Shown: positions 10,235 to 17,867 of the stretch, piece by piece
Layout: each line of letters opens with the position of its first letter
Numbering within the stretch: position 1 is the first letter of the stretch
Assembly (NCBI RefSeq): GCF_003386235.1
Contig: NZ_QRDZ01000009.1
Coordinates: 124,001-188,000, forward strand
Direction of reading: 5' to 3'
DNA: 64,000 bases
Origin: Cohnella phaseoli
GTDB lineage: Bacteria; Bacillota; Bacilli; Paenibacillales; Paenibacillaceae
Notes under the pieces: model-generated
Databases searched by the model: none
Told to the model about the DNA's origin: nothing
The model's input: the letters and a program-made list of their open reading frames with translations, nothing else
Made by a program: the position numbers and the translations under genes

Positions 10235-10726
10235 ATGACTGTCACCTTAATCGCCGCTGTCGCTTCGAATGGAGTGATTGGGCGAAACAACGAGCTGCCT
10301 TGGCGGCTTCCCGCAGATTTGAGCTATTTTAAGCGAAATACGCTTGGCAAGCCTGTGCTGATGGGTCGCAAGACGTTCGAATCGCTGGGACGCCCGCTGA
10401 AGGATCGCGAGAACGTTATTTTGTCGCGGACGCTGGAGGTAGCTCCGGCAGGCTGTGTGCTCATGCGGACGATCGACGAGGCGGCGGAGGCCTATCGAGA
10501 CCAGGAGCTAATGGTTATCGGAGGGGCGGAGATTTACGCGGCGACTTTGGCCAACGCCGATCGGCTTCTGCTGACGGAGCTTGCTCAGCCCTTTGACGGG
10601 GATGCCTATTTTCCCGAATACGACCGAGAGGAATGGCGGCTGGTGTCGCGGGAGGAGGGCGTTATAGACGAGCGGAACGCGATTCCGCACGCCTACTGCG
10701 TCTATGAGCGGGTCGGCAGCAAATAA
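10235..10726 (+). CDS. folA: dihydrofolate reductase
   Basis: NADPH-dependent reduction of dihydrofolate to tetrahydrofolate. It has 163 residues. Conserved residues are NNELPWRLPADLSYF (active-site Asp28), the NADPH-binding GRKTFESLGRPL and VIGGAEIYAATL. ATG at 10235 is preferred over ATG at 10226 because AAGGA (10222-10226) is correctly spaced only for the former. It is in an operon with thyA. Confidence 0.95.
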   Translation: MTVTLIAAVASNGVIGRNNELPWRLPADLSYFKRNTLGKPVLMGRKTFESLGRPLKDRENVILSRTLEVAPAGCVLMRTIDEAAEAYRDQELMVIGGAEIYAATLANADRLLLTELAQPFDGDAYFPEYDREEWRLVSREEGVIDERNAIPHAYCVYERVGSK

Positions 10727-10856
10727 GTGCAAACAATGCGACGGATAATCCATTGTGAGGATAAGCCTCATTTGTTAGGATGATCTATCATCGGCATACA
10801 AATGATGCAAGGGGACGAACTCACAAAGATACCGACGGATATGGAGGTTTTGCACG

Positions 10857-12347
10857 ATGTCGACACCTACGGGATTTATGGAATATAAGCGCGAGCTGCC
10901 GGGCGACCGAGATCCGCTGGCTCGCATCCAAGACTGGAATGAATTTCACCGGATGCTCTCCGAGGAGCAGCTCAGCACGCAAGGCGCGCGCTGCATGGAT
11001 TGCGGAACTCCTTACTGCCATACAGGCATCGAATTGGCAGGCAGCGTATCGGGCTGCCCGATCAATAATCTGATTCCCGAATGGAACAGCCTTGTCTACA
11101 GAGGCCTGTGGAGGGAAGCTTACGAGCGTTTGTCGAAGACGAATAATTTCCCCGAGTTTACGGGCCGCGTATGTCCGGCGCCGTGCGAAGGTTCTTGTAC
11201 GGTCGGTTTGATTGGCGAGCCGGTTACGATCAAGACGATTGAGCAGGCGATTATCGATAAAGCGTTCGAGGAAGGTTGGGTCGTACCGCAGCCGCCGAAG
11301 ACGCGCACCGGCAAGAAAGTCGCCGTCGTCGGCTCGGGTCCGGCGGGACTTGCCGCCGCCGCTCAGCTGAATAGGGCCGGCCATGCCGTCACCGTATACG
11401 AACGCGCGGACCGTCCCGGCGGGCTACTGACCTACGGGATTCCGACGATGAAGCTGGAGAAGCATATCGTGCAGCGGCGTGTCGACCTGCTGGCTGCCGA
11501 AGGCATTCAATTCGTCGTAAATACGGAGATCGGCAAAGACATTTCCTCTGCGGAGCTGCTGGAGCAATACGATGCGGTTGTGCTATGCGGCGGCGCGACT
11601 AAGGCGCGTCCGATCGGCAACGTGGAAGGGCACGGGCTGAAGGGCATCCATCAGGCAATGGACTATTTGAACAGCACGATCAAAAGCTATCTGGACAACG
11701 GCTTGCAGGACGGCACGTACATTTCCGGCAAAGACAAGAACGTGATCGTAATCGGCGGCGGAGATACGGGGACGGACTGTGTCGCTACGGCGCTGCGTCA
11801 CGGGTGCTCCAGCATTACGCAATTCGGAACGCATGCGAAGGCGCCGCAGCAACGCGACGAGATGAATAACCCGTGGCCGGAGTATCCAAACGTGTATACG
11901 CTGGATTACGCGCATGAGGAAGCGAAAGCTCTGTACGGCGAAGATCCCCGTGCCTTTTCCGTTCTGACGAAGAAATTCGTCGGCGACGAGCAGGGCAACG
12001 TCAAAGAGCTGCACACTGTGCAAATCCGCCGCTATGTGGACGAGCAAGGCCGTAAAATCTACGAGGAAATTCCCGGAACTGAGAAAGTCTGGCCTGCGGA
12101 TCTCGTGCTCGTCGCGGTCGGCTTCGAAGGTCCGGAAAGCACGTTGATCGATCAGCTCGGCTTGGAGACGGATCGCCGCTCGAACGTTAAGGCCCGTTAT
12201 GGCAAATATACGACGAATGTGAATAAAGTGTTTGCGGCAGGCGATATGAGGCGCGGACAGAGTTTGATCGTCTGGGCGATCAACGAGGGCCGAGAAGCGG
12301 CGCGCGAAGTCGACAAGTTCTTAATGGGCGACACGTTGCTCCCATGA
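10857..12347 (+). CDS. gltD: glutamate synthase small subunit (GltD-like NADPH oxidoreductase)
   Basis: A flavoprotein of 496 residues. It has an N-terminal Fe-S segment (CMDCGTPYCHTG and CPAPCEGSC), an FAD motif GSGPAGLAAAAQL (about 155), the ERADRPGGLLTYG segment, a NADPH motif GGGDTGTDC (about 300) and the C-terminal AAGDMRRGQSLIVWAI. In glutamate synthase this subunit delivers NADPH electrons to GltB. No gltB is present here, so it is an orphan copy: gltB may lie elsewhere, or the protein may act as a stand-alone electron-transfer subunit. ATGGAGG is 10 nt before the ATG. A terminator follows at once, so it is monocistronic. Confidence 0.92.
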   Translation: MSTPTGFMEYKRELPGDRDPLARIQDWNEFHRMLSEEQLSTQGARCMDCGTPYCHTGIELAGSVSGCPINNLIPEWNSLVYRGLWREAYERLSKTNNFPEFTGRVCPAPCEGSCTVGLIGEPVTIKTIEQAIIDKAFEEGWVVPQPPKTRTGKKVAVVGSGPAGLAAAAQLNRAGHAVTVYERADRPGGLLTYGIPTMKLEKHIVQRRVDLLAAEGIQFVVNTEIGKDISSAELLEQYDAVVLCGGATKARPIGNVEGHGLKGIHQAMDYLNSTIKSYLDNGLQDGTYISGKDKNVIVIGGGDTGTDCVATALRHGCSSITQFGTHAKAPQQRDEMNNPWPEYPNVYTLDYAHEEAKALYGEDPRAFSVLTKKFVGDEQGNVKELHTVQIRRYVDEQGRKIYEEIPGTEKVWPADLVLVAVGFEGPESTLIDQLGLETDRRSNVKARYGKYTTNVNKVFAAGDMRRGQSLIVWAINEGREAAREVDKFLMGDTLLP

Positions 12348-12367
12348 CGGATATCGGTTATCTTATA

Positions 12368-12402
12368 GAGGTCGTTCCCGCGCTGCGGGACGGCCTCTTT
12401 TT
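12368..12402 (+). terminator. rho-independent terminator after gltD
   Basis: GAGGTCGTTCCCGC pairs with GCGGGACGGCCTC through a three-base loop, followed by TTTTT. Confidence 0.8.
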
Positions 12403-12430
12403 CACGGATGAACGGAGGAGGAACGGCCGA

Positions 12431-12757
12431 ATGATTCGGTATGGAGACGAAATGTGGTCGGAGTTGAGGTTTACAGGCTTTCAATATCAGGCGGAGCGCA
12501 GGGATGGGCAGTGGGTCGATGTGGCTTTGCGTCCGGAGACGGCAGGCGATACGCCGCTGCCGGAGGATGTGACCGACTTCCAAATTATCGCGGTATGTAC
12601 CCATAACGGACATCCGATCCAACTGGTGACTCAGGACGAGGGCTGCGATTGCGAATATCAGCTGACCGAGTGGGAGCAGGAGCAAATTAATGCTTTTATC
12701 CGCACCGAGGAGGTCCGGCAGACAATTGCCAAAGCAGCGTCTGGCGGGGGCGAGTAA
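12431..12757 (+). CDS. small uncharacterised protein (108 aa)
   Basis: Not recognised. An acidic soluble protein of 108 residues, rich in short beta-like segments (DFQIIAVCTHNGHPIQLV) with a short cysteine cluster GCDCEY. The C-terminus is helical and charged (EWEQEQINAFIRTEEVRQ). The start is ATG at 12431, fixed by AACGGAGGAGGAA 8 nt upstream; earlier in-frame starts fall in the gltD terminator. It stands alone between two transcription units. Confidence 0.7.
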   Translation: MIRYGDEMWSELRFTGFQYQAERRDGQWVDVALRPETAGDTPLPEDVTDFQIIAVCTHNGHPIQLVTQDEGCDCEYQLTEWEQEQINAFIRTEEVRQTIAKAASGGGE

Positions 12758-12898
12758 CGGCGATTGTTCGCGATTGGCGTCGAATGCCGGGCCGGATTTC
12801 GCTTGAGAATGGTACGGAAGACAGGGCTTCCCCCAAATCTTTCCTCTATGTTACACTTGTGACTGACTGGCATCGAATCGGGGCGGGGGGAGTTTGTG

Positions 12899-14002
12899 AT
12901 GGAAAGCGCGGCATTGCTGTCGCCTATGGACATACATACGATTCGCAGATACGTGCAGACCAAGTACGCTCCGCTTCCGGACGGACGCCGAGCCGAGATC
13001 GTCGCCGACGCGATTCGCAGGGCGCTCGCGCAGAGGATGCCGAATGTGCCGGACGAGCTTAAACTACGAATGATCGATCAATTGATTACGCGTTACCTGG
13101 TAGGGGAAAAACGCGATATTCACCCGGAAGACGTGCTTGATCTAATTGCGGAAATTGGCCAGGGAGACGAGCGCTTGACGGAACGTCTGCTGGAACCGCT
13201 GTTGGAATGGGCGAACGAACGGACGCAGCGGAGATGGAGCCCGGAGCAGCTTGCTTCCCGACTGGAGAGGCACAGAGGGCCTTCACCGCTCCTTGCAGCG
13301 GCTGAACCGTTGGCAGGTGTCCAACTGCCGGAGGAGCTGGTTTCGGGCCGCAATGGCTGGCGGGGAGCGACCTGGGCCGCGGTACGGAGTTTGGCGAAGC
13401 CTGCCCCCGCCATCGTTCTGGCGTCGGTCGTTGCCCTTGGCAGTGCGACCGCGTGGATCGCGCTTAGCGGGGAGCGTTCCGCATCTATAGAAGAATCTAC
13501 GAGCGCCGCGCCTCCTGCGCCGGCAGCGTCTCAGGCGTCCGCTCCGGACGTTGGAATGCCGAAGGCGCTAAGGTATGCGGAGATCGATAAACAGGCGCTT
13601 ATCGCCTACTTGAACGGACGGGATTCTCTGCTTGCCGAGGCGCCTTATTTTGAGGCGATTATGGACACTGCGCGCGAGTACGATCTGCATCCTCATCTGC
13701 TGTTCGCCATCACGGGCCAAGAGCAGGGCTTTGTGCCGAAGTCGGCCAAGCAGGCGGCGAAGATCGCGAACAATCCGTTTAACGTCGGGCATAGCTGGAT
13801 GGAGTTCAATACGGACATCGCCAACTCCGCGGGCATCGCGGCCAGACTTCTCGTGAAGCTGGGCGAGAGCCGTCCCGAAGGTTACGACCCGTTCGAATGG
13901 TTCAATCGCACTTATGCCGAAGACCCGCTCTGGTCGGTCGGCGTTCGCAAAATTTTCGACAAACTCAGCGGATTGGGTGAAGAGAGCGGTGCCATTAGGT
14001 AA
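12899..14002 (+). CDS. membrane-anchored glucosaminidase/lysozyme-like protein
   Basis: About 367 residues in three parts. A charged cytosolic N-terminal region (1-160) is predicted, with helical segments such as PDELKLRMIDQLITRYL. A single membrane helix follows (about 165-185, APAIVLASVVALGSATAWIAL), then an Ala/Pro/Ser linker and an exported C-terminal domain (about 225-355). That domain resembles the glucosaminidase (GH73) fold: HLLFAITGQEQGF with the probable catalytic Glu, and NNPFNVGHSW. The topology (N-in, C-out) suggests a cell-wall hydrolase with a cytosolic sensing or docking domain; that is inference. ATG 12899 follows GGGGGGAG; GTG 12896 is an equal alternative. Confidence 0.72.
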   Translation: MESAALLSPMDIHTIRRYVQTKYAPLPDGRRAEIVADAIRRALAQRMPNVPDELKLRMIDQLITRYLVGEKRDIHPEDVLDLIAEIGQGDERLTERLLEPLLEWANERTQRRWSPEQLASRLERHRGPSPLLAAAEPLAGVQLPEELVSGRNGWRGATWAAVRSLAKPAPAIVLASVVALGSATAWIALSGERSASIEESTSAAPPAPAASQASAPDVGMPKALRYAEIDKQALIAYLNGRDSLLAEAPYFEAIMDTAREYDLHPHLLFAITGQEQGFVPKSAKQAAKIANNPFNVGHSWMEFNTDIANSAGIAARLLVKLGESRPEGYDPFEWFNRTYAEDPLWSVGVRKIFDKLSGLGEESGAIR

Positions 14003-14017
14003 GGGGTTAAAGATAAA

Positions 14018-14070
14018 ACGGGGCTGTTCCTCCAGTCGTTATGCGACCTTTGGGAACAGCCCCGTTATTG
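14018..14070 (+). terminator. bidirectional-looking terminator
   Basis: ACGGGGCTGTTCC (14018-14030) pairs perfectly with GGAACAGCCCCGT (14053-14065). A-rich bases precede and TATTGTT follows. It lies between convergent genes. Confidence 0.8.
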
Positions 14071-14086
14071 TTGCGAGAGGAGCGGC

Positions 14087-14839
14087 TTAACCCGACTCCT
14101 CCATCAGATTAGCGTCCAAATATTGATGGATCGCCGGCGGAACCTGCGTCAACTGCGTAAGGGTGAGCAACGCTCCGCGAGGCTTGGCGTCGATCGGAAT
14201 GACGTTGTAGGCCCATTCGGCTTCTTGCTTCAAGTACACGGCGTTGATGCCGCAGTGAAGGGCGGGCAGCACGTCCGTTCTAACCGAGTTGCCGATCATC
14301 CACGTATGATTGCGGTCGAAGATGCCTCCGGACAAAATCTGTTCCAGCGCATCCGTGTTCTTATGTTGGCGAATGTAGATCCGATTGTCGAAGTAGCGCT
14401 CCAGCCGCATGCTTTCGATTTTGCGCAACTGGATCGAGGCATCTCCGCCGGTATACAGATGAAGCTCGTGGCCTTCCGTAGCCAACGATTCCAACGTTTC
14501 CTCCATCATCGGATAAGGCTCGATTTCCAGATCGTAAACGCTGTTGCCAAGCTTCCATAGCAGATCCTCTTCGAGAGAGGAGCCGGATCGTCCGGTAACG
14601 AGCTGGAAGTGCCGGTAGGTGTCGATCATCGATTGAGGGAAGTGCTCGCTCTGAAAGCCAAGAACATGAACGCCGGCGATGTCGATCTCCGTCTGCTTGG
14701 CCGCGATCTCTTCCTTACGGATGCCGGCGGAGCCGAACCAATCAACCATCCGGTCGGCGAAGCGATCCAATATGGAATGAAAATATTTGTTGCAATAGAC
14801 AAGCGTATCGTCAAGGTCGAATAAAATTTGCTGGTTCAT
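14087..14839 (-). CDS. HAD family hydrolase
   Basis: Haloacid-dehalogenase-type phosphatase of 250 residues. Motif I is FDLDDTLV (nucleophile D8, acid D10), motif II is in LYTGGD (about 132), and motifs III/IV are a Lys in the middle part and MIGNSVRTDVLPAL (about 195). The cap segment between motifs I and II is about 100 residues, so it belongs to the C1-type subfamily. Substrate cannot be told; phosphoglycolate- or nucleotide-like phosphatases share this layout. It faces the glucosaminidase-like gene and shares its terminator. Confidence 0.85.
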   Translation of the reverse strand: MNQQILFDLDDTLVYCNKYFHSILDRFADRMVDWFGSAGIRKEEIAAKQTEIDIAGVHVLGFQSEHFPQSMIDTYRHFQLVTGRSGSSLEEDLLWKLGNSVYDLEIEPYPMMEETLESLATEGHELHLYTGGDASIQLRKIESMRLERYFDNRIYIRQHKNTDALEQILSGGIFDRNHTWMIGNSVRTDVLPALHCGINAVYLKQEAEWAYNVIPIDAKPRGALLTLTQLTQVPPAIHQYLDANLMEESG

Positions 14840-14971
14840 ATGCTGCGTTTCTCCTTAAATCCTGATTCGTTTTTCTCATTATGGCTCGCTACGGCGGGTT
14901 TGTAAATGAGTGAAAAGAGGAAAACTACAAAGTAACCCTATCGGACAGTCGATGGGCAGGGGGTGAATTGT

Positions 14972-15109
14972 ATGGATAAGAAGCAGTTCAGAAGCTCGAA
15001 CGGGCCTATGAAGCCATCGGGAGTCAAGGAACATAAGGAAGATCCAGACGTAAAAAGAATGACGCGCTTTCCGCCCAGCTTAAACGGAATCAATAAAAAT
15101 CTGCCCTGA
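14972..15109 (+). CDS. small basic protein (45 aa), unknown
   Basis: A short gene with ATG at 14972 and TGA at 15107-15109. The product is hydrophilic and basic, begins MDKKQFRSSNGPMKPSG, and ends with a motif-like FPPSLNGINKNLP. GGGGGTG lies 6-7 nt before the ATG, a strong ribosome site, which is the main reason to call it. No membrane segment. I do not recognise a family. It lies in the 300-bp gap between the HAD gene and the SOS-boxed gene, which points toward it. Confidence 0.6.
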   Translation: MDKKQFRSSNGPMKPSGVKEHKEDPDVKRMTRFPPSLNGINKNLP

Positions 15110-15142
15110 TCAAGCGGGCGGTAGCCGCGTCTTCGTTTTGCT

Positions 15143-15373
15143 TCATGCATGTTTCAGAATTTTCTCTGCCAGGTTGCGCTTTATTAGACGAATGCGTTGA
15201 CGGACGTAGAAATCGTAGCTGCCCCCGCTGAGCTCGCGGGGGCTCAGCGTGTTGCCTGTGTCGTTATCCAGGATGACAAGCTTCCCGTCGTCGTAAAATT
15301 TGAAGGTCAAGTCTCTAGACGGTCTGGCGCCTCTCTGAGGCTCCAAGTAACGGAGATGTTCGCATTTCACCAT
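15143..15373 (-). CDS. small protein (76 aa) under SOS-type control, unknown family
   Basis: Function not recognised. A basic soluble protein: an N-terminal beta-rich half (DLTFKFYDDGKLVILDNDTG) and a C-terminal helix with many Arg/Lys (YVRQRIRLIKRNLAEKIL). The ribosome site AAGGTGGG is 7 nt upstream of the ATG. Its promoter carries two LexA-type boxes (see 15402-15451), so it is probably made during DNA damage. It has no membrane segment, so it is not a YneA-like division inhibitor by sequence. A nucleic-acid-binding or protein-inhibitor role would fit its size and charge, but that is a guess. Confidence 0.75.
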   Translation of the reverse strand: MVKCEHLRYLEPQRGARPSRDLTFKFYDDGKLVILDNDTGNTLSPRELSGGSYDFYVRQRIRLIKRNLAEKILKHA

Positions 15374-15401
15374 CCATTATCCCACCTTAGAAAACAGAAT
15401 A

Positions 15402-15451
15402 AGAACTTTTGTTCCTGTTTTTATTATAGCAAACGTTTGTTCGTATGGCAA
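15402..15451 (-). promoter_or_regulatory. sigma-A promoter with two LexA (SOS) boxes
   Basis: Read on the minus strand: -35 TTGCCA (15451-15446), a 17-bp spacer and -10 TATAAT (15428-15423). One LexA-type box CGAACAAACGTTTG (15443-15430) fills the spacer, and a second, GGAACAAAAGTTCT (15415-15402), sits just downstream of the -10. Both have the GAAC-N4-GTT(C/T) core of Bacillus LexA (DinR) sites. This arrangement would block RNA polymerase while LexA is intact. The spacer box also overlaps a possible weak divergent promoter (TTGTTC, 19 bp, TATACT at 15462) for the ABC ATPase gene. Confidence 0.85.
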
Positions 15452-15508
15452 GGGATGGGATTATACTTTACACTAGATTTATCAAGATTGAAGGGATAGG
15501 ACACAGCC

Positions 15509-16237
15509 ATGATCGTAATTTCTGGATTGACTCGCACAATACCCGACGGGAAAACGATTCTTAAAGATGTGGACGCGAGGCTGGAGCCCGGAAAGTTCAT
15601 CGCCGTCGTCGGCTCGAGCGGCAGCGGGAAATCCGCATTGCTGAGAGCGCTTGCGTTAAAAGAAGTGTGGACCTCGGGGGAGTATAAGATAGATGGGAAA
15701 GATTTGATGGAGTCCGGTTTTCTGGCGAAGATGCGCTTTAAGCGGCAAATCGCTTATTTGGAGCAGAAGCCGATTCTATACGAAAAAAAGACGGCGCTCA
15801 AAAACGTGCTGATAGGAGCGTCCGAGCAAACGCCGATCTGGCGAAGAATTACCGGCATGGTGCGTAGCGACGATTATATGGGCGCAATGGATATGCTTGA
15901 GCATGTCGGCCTGATGGAACGGTCGAAGCAAATCGTGGAGCGGATGAGCGGAGGAGAGCGACAGCGGATCGCGATCGCCCGAGCGCTCGTTCACGGCGCC
16001 CGCCTTGTACTGGCCGACGAACCTGTCTCCGGTCTGGACCCTCATACGTCCGAGGAGATGATGGCGACGCTCAAGAAGCTGTGCCGCGAGAAAGGGACGA
16101 CGATCGTCGCCGCCTTGCACCGGGTAGAGCTTGCAGAGAAGTTCGCGGACGAAATCTGGGGAATGCAGGACGGGCGACTGGTTATGACCGCGAGAGGCCG
16201 CCGCCTGACGGCGGCGGAGAAGATGCGGCTAACATAG
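15509..16237 (+). CDS. ABC transporter ATP-binding protein (PhnC-like), orphan
   Basis: A 242-residue ABC ATPase. Walker A GSSGSGKS (about 36-43), signature MSGGERQR (about 150), Walker B LVLADEP and the H-loop ALHRVELAE are intact. The overall layout resembles phosphonate importer ATPases (PhnC). No permease or binding protein is adjacent, so its partner is encoded elsewhere or it works as a non-transport ABC protein. It is divergent from the SOS-boxed small gene, and one LexA-type box lies in the shared control region, so co-regulation is possible but not shown. Confidence 0.85.
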   Translation: MIVISGLTRTIPDGKTILKDVDARLEPGKFIAVVGSSGSGKSALLRALALKEVWTSGEYKIDGKDLMESGFLAKMRFKRQIAYLEQKPILYEKKTALKNVLIGASEQTPIWRRITGMVRSDDYMGAMDMLEHVGLMERSKQIVERMSGGERQRIAIARALVHGARLVLADEPVSGLDPHTSEEMMATLKKLCREKGTTIVAALHRVELAEKFADEIWGMQDGRLVMTARGRRLTAAEKMRLT

Positions 16238-16384
16238 AAGCAAAAAAATGCTTCCTAAGATGGAAGGGACTGTCGAATACATGAGACCGCCAACCATTGA
16301 AGCGGAGAGCAATCCAGCCTTTGCTAGGGCTGTTTAGCTGTCCTGTTAGAGTGCTGAATGCCTAATACAAACAAGCGAACGCGT

Positions 16385-16522
16385 TCAGGTCGTCGAGTCG
16401 GGCCTGTCTTCGTTGGCTGTCTCGGCGGACAGCTCGCGAAGCGAAGAAATTTTTCCGTGAGGCTGGGGATTTTGCTTGCGGCTTTTCCAGACGCTTTCTC
16501 GGCGACGTTTGGAGGTGGACAT
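16385..16522 (-). CDS. small basic protein (45 aa), unknown
   Basis: A short minus-strand gene, ATG at 16522 and TGA ending at 16385. The product starts MSTSKRRRESVWKSRKQNP and ends ELSAETANEDRPDSTT: basic front, acidic tail, no hydrophobic part. AAAGGCGGG lies 6 nt before the ATG, which supports translation. It is divergent from the MOSC gene, 122 bp away. I do not recognise a family. Of the gap 16238-16644, only this gene and a short GAAGCA/TGCTTC hairpin at 16237-16254 can be described. Confidence 0.55.
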   Translation of the reverse strand: MSTSKRRRESVWKSRKQNPQPHGKISSLRELSAETANEDRPDSTT

Positions 16523-16644
16523 GTTGTTCCCGCCTTTCGTTTAATGGGTGAGAAAGATGAATGGTACATCAGTTATCGTGGCGTATCCGGCTTGTGCTTA
16601 TTCAGCAGTCGTCGCTTGCGGGGGAAGAAGGGAGCAATTGGTGC

Positions 16645-17316
16645 ATGGGCAACGCCGTGACTACGCAGGATTATCCGCTGCTGGCGCTCAATATCGGTAA
16701 GGTTCAAGCTGCTATGTATAAAGGCAAAGAGGCGAAATCCGGCATTGCCAAGAGCTCTGTCGAACAGGCGGTGCAACTGACCAAGCTCGGCTTCGAAGGA
16801 GACGAGCAAGCCGATCTGGTGCACCACGGAGGACCGGATAAAGCGATATGCGTGTATAGCTACGACCATTATCCCCACTGGGAAAAGGTGCTTGGACATA
16901 GGCTCGATTATGGGGCGTTCGGAGAAAATTTCACGGTTGAACGATTGAGCGAACGAGACGTGCGCGTCGGCGATATTTATCGCATTGGTTCTGCGACCGT
17001 GCAGGTAAGCCAGCCCAGGCAGCCTTGCTGGAAGCTGGCCATGAGGTGGGGTTTGGACGAGCTTCCTCTGTTAGTGACGAACAGCGGAGCTACCGGTTTT
17101 TATTTTCGCGTGCTGGAGACGGGAGTGGTACATGCAAGCGACGAACTGGCGCTGCTGCAGTCTCACCCGCACGGCATAACTGTAGCTGAAGCCAATCGGG
17201 TTATGCACCAGGATAGGGACGACGCGGAAGGCATCCGACGCTTGCTTGCCGTGGACGCCCTATCCGAGAGCTGGACGACTACGCTGACTAAACGGTTGGG
17301 ACGATTGAGCGGCTAA
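16645..17316 (+). CDS. MOSC domain protein (YiiM/YflK-type)
   Basis: A cytosolic protein of 223 residues. The MOSC beta-barrel covers about residues 10-165, with GDEQADLVHHGGPDKAIC, FGENFTVE and the conserved Cys in QPRQPCWKLA, the residue thought to handle sulfur or bind molybdenum cofactor in this family. A C-terminal 3-alpha domain (about 175-220, VAEANRVMH) is typical of YiiM. YiiM relatives reduce N-hydroxylated compounds in a molybdenum-dependent way; whether this protein does is not known. ATG 16645 is chosen because homology begins at LLALNIGKVQ and an AGGGAG site lies 10 nt upstream; the ORF itself is open to 16561. Confidence 0.88.
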   Translation: MGNAVTTQDYPLLALNIGKVQAAMYKGKEAKSGIAKSSVEQAVQLTKLGFEGDEQADLVHHGGPDKAICVYSYDHYPHWEKVLGHRLDYGAFGENFTVERLSERDVRVGDIYRIGSATVQVSQPRQPCWKLAMRWGLDELPLLVTNSGATGFYFRVLETGVVHASDELALLQSHPHGITVAEANRVMHQDRDDAEGIRRLLAVDALSESWTTTLTKRLGRLSG

Positions 17317-17338
17317 AACGCCGCTCTCGTTTATGGCC

Positions 17339-17582
17339 GCACCAATAAGACCGCCTCACGAACTTATCTGCCATCTTCGTACCGCAATCGCACCAATAAG
17401 ACCGCCTCACGAACTTAACCGCCGCCTTCGTGCCGCAAACGCACCAATAAGACCGCCTCACGAACTTAACCGCCACCTTCGTACCGCAAACGCACCAATA
17501 AGACCGCCTCACGAACTAATCCGCCATCTCCGTACCGCAAACGCACCAATAAGACCGCCTCACGAACTAATCTGCCACTTAC
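17339..17582 (+). repeat. 51-bp tandem repeat array A, about 4.8 copies
   Basis: Units begin at 17339, 17390, 17441, 17492 and 17543, each starting GCACCAATAAGACCGCCTCA. The first 27 bases are nearly invariant and the second half varies. The period is exactly 17 codons, so frames stay open on both strands, but no ribosome site precedes any of them and I treat the array as non-coding. It follows the MOSC gene stop by 22 bp. The rest of the gene-free stretch 17317-17867 (to the oxidoreductase start) is AT-richer and shows no gene; a promoter is expected there but none is convincing. Confidence 0.9.
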
Positions 17583-17867
17583 CCGTCATTTTCACATCAA
17601 TGAGCCAATTCTCCGCCTCCACCATAAGCTCGAAGGAACTGTAAGACGGCAACAAGCAATAGGGCAAGGCTGTAACATCGCGAACATATAATAAGCAAGG
17701 GAGGGGAAGGGACGCGGCACAAATTTCAGATAAAGTTTGGCTATATTTGGCGCATTTCCACACGAGAGGAAGGAATTCATCTTTTAAAGGCGAAATAATT
17801 AATGTTTGTATATTGTAAATTTTCTGAATGTTCCTTCACCACAAGCGAAAGGGGATTGCAGAAAAAC

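Noticed and set aside
16237..16254. GAAGCA-AAAAAA-TGCTTC hairpin after the ABC ATPase as a terminator
   Set aside because: Only six base pairs and no T-run follows on either strand.
16324..16569. Longer 81-codon minus-strand frame overlapping the small gene at 16385
   Set aside because: The other frame has the ribosome site AAAGGCGGG at the correct distance; this one has none.
17339..17582. Array A as a CRISPR array
   Set aside because: The whole 51-bp unit is repeated with gradual variation; there are no unique spacers and no cas genes.
17333..17644. Open frames through repeat array A (both strands) as a 17-residue repeat protein
   Set aside because: Frames stay open only because the period is divisible by three. 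No ribosome site or plausible start is present on either strand.
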